A stretch of DNA of 34,528 nt from Candidatus Bathyarchaeota archaeon (lineage in GTDB: Archaea > Thermoproteota > Bathyarchaeia > Bathyarchaeales > DTEX01): contig QMXE01000005.1 in the NCBI GenBank assembly GCA_003661975.1, forward strand, positions 1-34,528, in the 5' to 3' direction. The notes below the pieces were generated by a model. That model was not told the DNA's origin. It ran no database searches and saw only the letters and a program-made list of their open reading frames with translations. The translations under genes were made by a program, and so were the position numbers. This document shows, piece by piece, positions 26,970 to 34,528 of this stretch. Within the stretch, counting starts at the first letter, position 1. The number at the start of each line of letters is the position of its first letter.

Positions 26970-27043
26970 TTAGTTTACTTCACTTTACAGCATCTAAAAA
27001 TTGTCTGTAGAGTTAGAGGAAAGAAAAGATTAGCTCTTTGATC

Positions 27044-27277
27044 TCAGCCCTTAAATCTCCATCTCTCCAGCATCTTCTCCTTCTTAATGGCTTTCTTGTA
27101 TTCCTTATAATGCTCTCTACAGAGATAGGCTCTTCGCGTCCCCTCAGCATTTGAGATCTTCAAGCCAGCAGCCTCAACATTGGATATCGATAATGACCGA
27201 ATAGCTTCCCTATCACAGCCATCAACGCTACATCGTATGCCCTTAGATACCCTCCCCATACAGCAACCACCAAACAT
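27044..27277 (-). CDS. Small Cys/His zinc-binding hypothetical protein
   Basis: MGRVSKGIRCSVDGCDREAIRSLSISNVEAAGLKISNAEGTRRAYLCREHYKEYKKAIKKEKMLERWRF; likely start is the second Met (27259). Confidence 0.65.
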   Translation of the reverse strand: MFGGCCMGRVSKGIRCSVDGCDREAIRSLSISNVEAAGLKISNAEGTRRAYLCREHYKEYKKAIKKEKMLERWRFKG

Positions 27278-27290
27278 TCATTATGAATGT
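27274..27290. promoter_or_regulatory. 17-bp palindrome ACATTCA-TTA-TGAATGT overlapping the start of the 27.0-27.3 kb zinc-protein gene
   Basis: Perfect 7-bp arms with 3-nt spacer. Confidence 0.45.
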
Positions 27291-27385
27291 AATATCTTAT
27301 GGAATGTTCCTAAATGAATCTTTCTTCATCAGATAAGTATCAGAGACGCACATGCTTATATCAAGAGAAGTTGATAGCAATCTTC

Positions 27386-28345
27386 TCAGGCACTCTTCCG
27401 CGTAGAAACCTTCTCATATATGCATTCAGCCCTCTCATAGATCTCGGAACTTGATCTTAATCCTCTAGGCCCTGGCTCTTCAATAACAAAAGAGGCGGAA
27501 GCTGAGCCTACACAGGAGCACCAAAGAGGCTCTTTTCCTCTTATGTATTCGGCTAGAAATGCACCGATGAAGACATCTCCAGCTCCCGTTGTATCAACGA
27601 CGATCCTAGGTTTGGCGGCTGGAACCTCATAGATCCTTCCATTAAAGCTTAAGGTTACACCTCTTCCTCCTCTCGTGACGATTACTATATCTACACCCAT
27701 CTTACACAATATTCCAATAGCATCATCAACTTTTAGATTTCCCATTGCGATTTTAATTTCCTCTTCAGAAGCCTTAAAAATATCGATTATCCTCAGAACT
27801 CTTTGATCTTCAAGCTTTCCCAATGAGACTCTCCCTTCCTCATTGAATCTTCTTAGGAGGCCTTGTGGATCTAGTGAAAGAAGGGAGGCGTTTTCGCGTA
27901 GCTTATCTATCACCTCATAGGAGACTTCGCCTGCGATTGGAGATATATGCGCGACCTTTGCTGAAAGGGATTCCGGAATCAATGAAGGCGTGATGGGAGG
28001 AGCCCTACTTTTTAAGATAAGCTGTCTTCTGCCCATCTCATCATATATAAGCTCATAACTCGTGGTAGACGCGCCCTTAATTCTACGTAGCATTGAAAGA
28101 TCAATGTCTTCATTCATTAACCATCTTACATAATCTTCAGGAAAATCTTCTCCTACATTTGAGATTACTGATACTTTCGCTTTAAGTCTTTTAGCGGCTA
28201 ACGAGACAAAAGTCGGAGGACCTCCTAAGCTGGGCTTGCTAATCAAATCCCTTTTAGTTCTTATGAAGTCTATAGAGAAGTGTCCGACCGTAACGAGATC
28301 GAAAGATAACATTCCTATGCTCCACAAAAATTTTAGGGCGCTCAT
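27386..28345 (-). CDS. PfkB/ribokinase family carbohydrate kinase
   Basis: FDLVTVGHFSIDFI...LGGPPTFVSLAAKRLKAKVSVISNVGEDF...PRIVVDTTGAGDVFIGAFLAEYIRG; the ATG at 28312 may be the true start. Confidence 0.9.
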   Translation of the reverse strand: MSALKFLWSIGMLSFDLVTVGHFSIDFIRTKRDLISKPSLGGPPTFVSLAAKRLKAKVSVISNVGEDFPEDYVRWLMNEDIDLSMLRRIKGASTTSYELIYDEMGRRQLILKSRAPPITPSLIPESLSAKVAHISPIAGEVSYEVIDKLRENASLLSLDPQGLLRRFNEEGRVSLGKLEDQRVLRIIDIFKASEEEIKIAMGNLKVDDAIGILCKMGVDIVIVTRGGRGVTLSFNGRIYEVPAAKPRIVVDTTGAGDVFIGAFLAEYIRGKEPLWCSCVGSASASFVIEEPGPRGLRSSSEIYERAECIYEKVSTRKSA

Positions 28346-28466
28346 GATTTAATCTTATTGGCGGAGAAAAATTGTTTAAAGGCGGATATTTTTTTAGAAA
28401 GGTATAAGTGTATATTCATTCCTTTTCTATGTGACTTTCAAAGAATATTTGGTAAGCGTGAAGGCT

Positions 28467-28751
28467 ATGCCGATTAAAAGGAAGAGTAGGGGAAGATCCA
28501 AGGGTCAAAAGGGTAGAAGCGGATATGTTCAGTGTAGCATGTGCGGAGAGCTCGTTCCACGAGATAAGGCTAAGAAGGCGACAAGAAGAATCTCGCTTGT
28601 AGATCCTGTCCTTGCAAGAGAGCTCCGCCAGAAGGGAGCATACTTACCTGCACGATTCGATACGAAATACTACTGTATTTCATGCGCCGTGCATTTAGGC
28701 TTAGTTAAGGTGAGGGCTAAAGAGGCTAGGAAGAGCAGGAGCAGGAGATAG
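28467..28751 (+). CDS. rps26e: 30S ribosomal protein S26e
   Basis: MPIKRKSRGRSKGQKGRSGYVQCSMCGELVPRDKAKKATRRISLVDPVLARELRQKGAYLPARFDTKYYCISCAVHLGLVKVRAKE. Confidence 0.95.
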   Translation: MPIKRKSRGRSKGQKGRSGYVQCSMCGELVPRDKAKKATRRISLVDPVLARELRQKGAYLPARFDTKYYCISCAVHLGLVKVRAKEARKSRSRR

Positions 28752-28782
28752 GCGATCTCACTGAATAATGTCTATTGACTTG

Positions 28783-29397
28783 CTACTTCGAGCCTTTCCT
28801 AAAGAAGAATATTGTCCGTTGAAGCACGGTGAGGTTGGTTGCTATCGCTAGAAGGAGGATTCCCCAACGTATGATATCTATTCCGAAGACATTAAGGAGA
28901 GATGCAACAATTATTACTATGATCCTTTCAGCTCTTTCGAATAAGCCTATAGTTTCCATAGGGACGCCTTCAGCCTCAGATCTCGCCCTAGCATAGCTCG
29001 TAAGTAATGATCCTATAAGGGCAAGAAGTCCCCATAAAAGATCACACAGTCCACCGAGTATAATTCCAATATAAATTGCTGAATCCACATATCTATCTAT
29101 CAGCGAGTCTAAGAATCCTCCCTTAGCCGAGGCTTTCCCATAAATTCTCGCCAATGCACCGTCTAATGCATCCATGAATCCAGAGATTAGAAGCATAATT
29201 ATCGCGGCTAATAAGTAAACTCTGCTCATGGCGGGATTGAACATGTTTACTCCGGCAAGCCAGTATAGGAGGCCTGAGAAGAGACCTGAAAGCAAGCCAA
29301 TTATGCTCAGGTGATTTGGAGTTAATCCGATCTCGTTGGCAATCTCAGCCTCTTTCCTAAGCATCGATTGAATTCTCTTTTTGATCCTCGTTAGCAA
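28783..29397 (-). CDS. CDP-alcohol phosphatidyltransferase (likely archaetidylinositol-phosphate synthase)
   Basis: MDALDGALARIYGKASAKGGFLDSLIDRYVD matches the DxxDGxxAR...GxxxDxxxD motif; multi-TM. Confidence 0.9.
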   Translation of the reverse strand: MLTRIKKRIQSMLRKEAEIANEIGLTPNHLSIIGLLSGLFSGLLYWLAGVNMFNPAMSRVYLLAAIIMLLISGFMDALDGALARIYGKASAKGGFLDSLIDRYVDSAIYIGIILGGLCDLLWGLLALIGSLLTSYARARSEAEGVPMETIGLFERAERIIVIIVASLLNVFGIDIIRWGILLLAIATNLTVLQRTIFFFRKGSK

Positions 29398-29433
29398 CTT
29401 TAATTTTCCACCATAACTTATGAGGTGTTTAGC

Positions 29434-30327
29434 TCAAAACTTTTTGAGTATCTTCGCTACGTTTTTATGCCTTGGAACGCCAAAGTATCCTGCCACGAGT
29501 GGACATTTGGTTCTCAGCAGTAGTAGATGAGGCTTCTCTAACTTTAGCTCCGTTAGGGTTTCCGCATAGGCCATTCCTTTTGCCACAATAAAATCTGAGG
29601 ATCTATACGTTTCTAGAAATTCTTCGCTGCATTCTGAGGGAATAAAGCCTAAAGCATCTGACCCCGTGGTTATGATCTCATCTGCAACCTTATCCATTCC
29701 GACAAATAATGCATCCTCTAATGTCGCATCGTTCAAGATCGGTTTCCCCTTAACTCCAACTATCACTCTTCCACCGTCAATTATACTCTTCAGCTCCTTA
29801 ACGAGTAGGGTGTCAAAGGCCACTTCACCAGCATTATCAGTCAAAAAGAGGATCCTCTTTGATCTGCGGGCTATCTCAAATGCTTCTGGAAGATCATCTA
29901 TCACCAATTCTTTTTCAGCTTGCTGAATAAGTCTGGCAATATCACTAAACGTAAACTCATGGCCAGGTATATCGAATTCCATTATATTACCGACAATAGA
30001 TATTAGACATGCCATTCGGAAACGGGATCTCTTATCTCTCTTTGATGAAAGAATTTTCTCGGCGTAAGGCAGAAGTTTTAGAGCCTCCCTGTTGCATATA
30101 CGTTTCTTCTCTATGAATGGATCTGGATTTCCCGTTATCTCCTTAATCATCCTATCCCTTTTGGTTCCAATGATTGCTGGCACACTCGTAGGCTTAAATT
30201 CCCTGCAGAGCAAGCATAAAAGCTCTTCAATGGCCTTAAATCTTATCTGTGGGTCATCAGTTGCCTCAAGAATCTCATTATATCCTCTATTAAAGAGGCA
30301 TAGAGCGCAGCTGGTTGCGACCTTCAA
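29434..30327 (-). CDS. DUF89/ARMT1-like damage-control phosphatase family
   Basis: CALCLFNRGYNEI..., LFLTDNAGEVAFDTLLVKEL, VGVKGKPILNDATLEDAL, TTGSDALGF, FIVAKGMAYAETL are DUF89 signature blocks. Confidence 0.88.
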   Translation of the reverse strand: MKVATSCALCLFNRGYNEILEATDDPQIRFKAIEELLCLLCREFKPTSVPAIIGTKRDRMIKEITGNPDPFIEKKRICNREALKLLPYAEKILSSKRDKRSRFRMACLISIVGNIMEFDIPGHEFTFSDIARLIQQAEKELVIDDLPEAFEIARRSKRILFLTDNAGEVAFDTLLVKELKSIIDGGRVIVGVKGKPILNDATLEDALFVGMDKVADEIITTGSDALGFIPSECSEEFLETYRSSDFIVAKGMAYAETLTELKLEKPHLLLLRTKCPLVAGYFGVPRHKNVAKILKKF

Positions 30328-30349
30328 CCAGTATACCTCTTTGTAAAGC

Positions 30350-31087
<738 letters not shown>

Positions 31088-31116
31088 TTATTCTTTCCCT
31101 AAAGAGAAGGGTAATA

Positions 31117-31965
31117 TCAGCATCCTCTAGGCTTTGTTAGAATGACGCGATCTCCAATCTTTATATTTAAGAGGCTTGAGGCATTCCCCTGATTTATCGA
31201 GATCTCTAAGAAGCCCGTTCCGCCAACTATGGAAAGCAGGGAACCTTTCTGGACATCATCATAGGATGAGCATAACTTTACTCTCACCTCTCTATCCCTG
31301 AACTTAAATTGAAGACTCGCGCCGTCTGAGATTCCAAGGGCCTTAAGCATGCTTTCTGGAATATTCGTGATCAAATTGCCAAATCTGTCTATGTATAGAA
31401 TTTCCCCTACAACTTCATTTCCCATGATTTTCGGAGATAAGAAACTGGGCATTACGGGGTTTTCCACTCTTGGACCGAACTCGGAAGGATCAACACCATT
31501 TGCTAGGTGAGCTGCTGCTGGACTGAATATATCTCTTCCATGGAATGTTCTTGAAACGCGCCTTAACATATACTTTGGATTTGCAATTTCATACACGCAT
31601 TTGACCCCGTCATTTCTTGCAGCAAGCATTAATAGGCCGTTATCTGGACCAACATAGAAGGCCCTCTCTGTCTCCACTATTATCGGCTTACGTGCCGTTC
31701 CGACGCCTGGATCTACAACTGCTACATGAATCGTCCCTTTAGGAAAGTGAGGAGCTGCTTGGGCTAGAATGAATGCCCCCATTCTAACATTGAACTTTTC
31801 GATCTCGTGACTGACATCAACTATCCGCGCCTTTTGACATATAGAGATTATAACGGCTTTCATCTCTGCAACGTATGGATCCCTCAGTCCGAAATCTGAA
31901 AGAAGCGTGATTATAGGCCTATAATTAACCAATCTGAACGCCCTAACAATTGAGTATTCATTCAA
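31117..31965 (-). CDS. SAM hydrolase (adenosine-forming)/DUF62 family
   Basis: ITLLSDFGLRDPYVAEMKAVI...IVDVSHEIEKFNVRMGAFIL...VAVVDPGVGTARKPIIVET...GPDNGLLMLAA...TFHGRDIFSPAAAHLANG...YIDRFGNLITNI. Confidence 0.94.
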   Translation of the reverse strand: MNEYSIVRAFRLVNYRPIITLLSDFGLRDPYVAEMKAVIISICQKARIVDVSHEIEKFNVRMGAFILAQAAPHFPKGTIHVAVVDPGVGTARKPIIVETERAFYVGPDNGLLMLAARNDGVKCVYEIANPKYMLRRVSRTFHGRDIFSPAAAHLANGVDPSEFGPRVENPVMPSFLSPKIMGNEVVGEILYIDRFGNLITNIPESMLKALGISDGASLQFKFRDREVRVKLCSSYDDVQKGSLLSIVGGTGFLEISINQGNASSLLNIKIGDRVILTKPRGC

Positions 31966-32033
31966 AAAAATGAATTTTTAGGAAGTTATATTAGCAGAAA
32001 GGCAGAAGATGTAAAGGAGTAGGGGCGAAGTTG

Positions 32034-33092
32034 ATGAACAGCGTTGATGCACCGCAGATTACAGATGTATTTTTGCGTAAGCTCTATAGGCGGATGAAAC
32101 CGTCACTTTCATTTCAAGCAAAGACAAAGGAAGAATTCGAAGAATGGAAACGGAAACTGAAGAATAAGATCGTAGAGTTATTAGGAGAGTTTCCGGAACC
32201 CGCGCCATTAAATCCGCAGCTTCTCTCAACAGAAGAGACTGAAAAATATGTTAGGGAGAAGTGGCTGATACAGTCAGAGCAAGACTGTTACGTTCCCCTT
32301 TATCTTCTCATACCCAAAAATGTAGATGGGAAAAGACCTGCAATATTATGTGCCCATGGACATGGGCCTTATGGCAAGGATCCAGTGGCCGGAGTACATT
32401 TTAATGATCCAGAGAGAAAAGCGAATATCCTTAGACATAATTATAATTATGGAGAGCAGATGGCTGAGAGAGGCTTCGTTACGATAGTGCCCGACTGGAG
32501 GAGCTTTGGAGAGCGAATAGCATATCAAAATCCCTATCTGGGAAGAGATATATGCAATATTCATTTTATACAGCATTTAATTCTTGGTAGAACGCTTCTC
32601 GGTTCAAATATCTTTGATGGAATGCGCGTAATCGACTTTCTTTTAACAAGAGAGGAAGTCGACCCTGAGAGAATAGGATGTATGGGATTATCCTTTGGAG
32701 GCACAATGACAACGTATCTTGCATTGCTTGATGATAGAATAAAGGCCGCTGACATAATATGCTATGCAACTACAACTGAACATTATGCAATTTCAAGGCC
32801 AAACTTCTGCGGTTCCCAGCTAGTTCCATACTTATATAAATATGCGGATGTTCCCGATGTGATAGCGGCTATTGCCCCAAAGCCTCTCTTAATAGAAAGC
32901 GGAGCTTCAGATACATGCTTTTGGATCCACTCAGCAAAGAAGGCTCACGAGATAATTAAGAGAGCCTATGAAGTGAGTGGTCATCCGGAGAATCTCTGGA
33001 TCGAAGTTTTTCCAGGGGAACATAGCTTCTCGGGACGAATGGCATTCAAATTCTTTGAGAAGTTCCTATGCCAAGATAAGGGACGCGATTAA
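32034..33092 (+). CDS. Alpha/beta hydrolase (acetyl-xylan-esterase/dienelactone-hydrolase-like)
   Basis: RPAILCAHGHGPYGKDPVAG...GFVTIVPDWRSFGER...DPERIGCMGLSFGGTMTTYLALLDDRIKAA...APKPLLIESGASDTCF...EVFPGEHSF; nucleophile GLSFGG. Confidence 0.88.
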   Translation: MNSVDAPQITDVFLRKLYRRMKPSLSFQAKTKEEFEEWKRKLKNKIVELLGEFPEPAPLNPQLLSTEETEKYVREKWLIQSEQDCYVPLYLLIPKNVDGKRPAILCAHGHGPYGKDPVAGVHFNDPERKANILRHNYNYGEQMAERGFVTIVPDWRSFGERIAYQNPYLGRDICNIHFIQHLILGRTLLGSNIFDGMRVIDFLLTREEVDPERIGCMGLSFGGTMTTYLALLDDRIKAADIICYATTTEHYAISRPNFCGSQLVPYLYKYADVPDVIAAIAPKPLLIESGASDTCFWIHSAKKAHEIIKRAYEVSGHPENLWIEVFPGEHSFSGRMAFKFFEKFLCQDKGRD

Positions 33093-33222
33093 TCCATCAG
33101 CATATATGAATATAGATGTTCATGCATGCTATTATCAGCTCATTTATGCATTAAAAATTACATATAAATACTCCTTACAACCCAATATATTCCACCAAAA
33201 GCTATTGGGAAGCTGCTCTGAA

Positions 33223-34362
33223 ATGATGGGAAAGAAGCTAATAATGGTTCCCGGTCCCACGAATGTTCCAGACAGCGTTATGAGAGCGATGATTAAGCCT
33301 ATCATAAGTCATCGTAGTGAAGAGTTCAGGAGACTCTATGAGTCATTAACTGAGAATATGAGATATCTCTTTCAAACGGAAGGCGATGTTTTTGCCTTAA
33401 CCGTTTCAGGAACAGGTGGAGTAGACTGCATGATTTATAATACTATAAGTCCAGGAGATAAAGTCGTAATACCAGTCTTTGGACTCTTCAGCGAGAGGAT
33501 GAAGCAAGCGATAATTCGAAGAGGAGGGAAACCAATCGAGATACGGGCATCCTGGGGGAAATGTCCTACAGCGGAGCAAATAAGAGAGGCGATAGAAAGG
33601 GAGGGAAACATTAAGGCAATAGCAATAGTATATAATGAGACATCCACTGGAGTTACATTTCGCGATCTACCCCAGATTGGAAAGATCGCTCAAGAGAATG
33701 ATCTTCTCCTACTTGTAGATGCCGTTTCAATTTTGGGAGGAGATGAACTTCCAGTCGACAGGTGGAAAGTTGACATCTGCGTCACCGCAAGTCAGAAGTG
33801 CATTGCATGTCCACCTGGACTTGCACTCTTTTCAGTGAGCGAGAGAGCTTGGGAAATAATAGAAAAAACTCAAAGACCATTCTATTTCGACATGATCATG
33901 ATGCGCGAATTTGATGGGAAGAGCGAAACGCCGTTTACGCCTTCTATTCCACTCTTTTACGCTCTTGATGAAGCCTTAAAGATTATCCGAGAGGAGGGTT
34001 TAAGTAGGAGATTTACCCGCCACAAGATCTGCAGCGAAGCTTTCTATGACGCCGTCGAAACTCTCGGGTTAGAGCCTCTTCCGGAAAAAGCCGTTCGCTC
34101 CCAGACTGTTATCACCTTCAAAATACCTGAAGGAATCGATGGCGCTGCTATTCGTAGGATAATGGATGAGAAATATGGCGTTGTAATCGCTGGAGGAGCT
34201 GGAAAGCTTAAGGAGAGCACCCTTAGAATAGGATGCATGGGAATAATATCTGAAAAAGAAACTATGCTGACAATTTACGCTCTAGAGAATGCACTGCAAA
34301 GTTTAGGATACAAATTTGAATATGGCTCTGGAGTAGAAGCTGCTCGAATGAGGTTCCAGTAA
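33223..34362 (+). CDS. Class V PLP aminotransferase (alanine-glyoxylate/serine-pyruvate aminotransferase-like)
   Basis: MVPGPTNVPDSVMRAMIKPIISHRSEEFRRLYESL...VSGTGGVDCMIYNTISPGDKVVIPVFGLFSERM...LLVDAVSILGGDELPVDRWKVDICVTASQKCIACPPGL (SQK lysine). ORF opens earlier (32977) but homology begins at 33223/33226. Confidence 0.93.
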   Translation: MMGKKLIMVPGPTNVPDSVMRAMIKPIISHRSEEFRRLYESLTENMRYLFQTEGDVFALTVSGTGGVDCMIYNTISPGDKVVIPVFGLFSERMKQAIIRRGGKPIEIRASWGKCPTAEQIREAIEREGNIKAIAIVYNETSTGVTFRDLPQIGKIAQENDLLLLVDAVSILGGDELPVDRWKVDICVTASQKCIACPPGLALFSVSERAWEIIEKTQRPFYFDMIMMREFDGKSETPFTPSIPLFYALDEALKIIREEGLSRRFTRHKICSEAFYDAVETLGLEPLPEKAVRSQTVITFKIPEGIDGAAIRRIMDEKYGVVIAGGAGKLKESTLRIGCMGIISEKETMLTIYALENALQSLGYKFEYGSGVEAARMRFQ

Positions 34363-34430
34363 TATTCGCCCCCTTAACCACACCTTGGATAATATTTTAA
34401 GAAGAAGACTTTTAATTTGCTCATGCCATT

Positions 34431-34528
34431 TCATGTGAGCCTTCCCCTACTGAGGTGGGGGCTTCCAGCGTTCGGCTGGTGCTTTACATCTCCAGTCACA
34501 CCCGCCGGTTCAGGGGCTCACGGCTCCC
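34431..34528 (-). mobile_element. tnpB: 3' (right) end of an IS200/IS605-type element with tnpB C-terminal remnant; truncated by window edge
   Basis: Minus-strand reading GAVSP then (frame shift) PEPAGVTGDVKHQPNAGSPHLSRGRLT* resembles archaeal TnpB tails ('..NPSVEAGSPRL'). GC-rich terminal hairpins CCCCTAC/GTGGGGG (34444-34461) and CCAGC/GCTGG (34465-34479), enclosed by GTGAGCC/GGCTCAC (34435-34441/34515-34521). Confidence 0.55.

Noticed and set aside
32346-32769. Minus-strand ORFs opposite the alpha/beta hydrolase
   Set aside because: Antisense, no domain signature, mutually overlapping.

Overview
This is a 34.5 kb archaeal fragment. The ribosomal proteins L15e, L40e and S26e, Alba, RNase P Rnp2/Rnp3, archaeal-type AspRS and ThrRS, UPF0147, DUF1512 and Orc1/Cdc6 all point to Archaea, most likely a TACK-type thermophile; that placement is inference. 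Most of the window is dense housekeeping DNA: information processing, glycolysis (PfkA, TIM, a GfcR-like regulator, a PfkB kinase), amino-acid metabolism and radical SAM enzymes. Both ends fall inside genes: Orc1/Cdc6 on the left and a TnpB-like 3' end on the right. The size would fit a fosmid insert (inference). The more unusual parts are: (i) a signal-peptide/TM-anchored protein gene broken by at least five frameshifts at about 676-1967; (ii) an acyltransferase/cyclase/sulfatase-like island whose sulfatase-like protein has Thr where sulfatases carry the formylglycine Cys/Ser, and a C-terminal malectin-like domain; (iii) palindromes in several intergenic regions (alba/L40e, gfcR-like, pfkA/map, and the 27.3 kb zinc-finger gene); (iv) AmmeMemoRadiSam genes amrS and amrB separated by 6.3 kb, with a second radical SAM gene beside amrS; (v) a structured IS200/IS605-like right end at the window edge. 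I did not find a CRISPR array, an rRNA or tRNA gene, a prophage, or a clear defence system. No single locus qualifies convincingly as a wholly new system. All family calls come from reading motifs by eye, without database searches.
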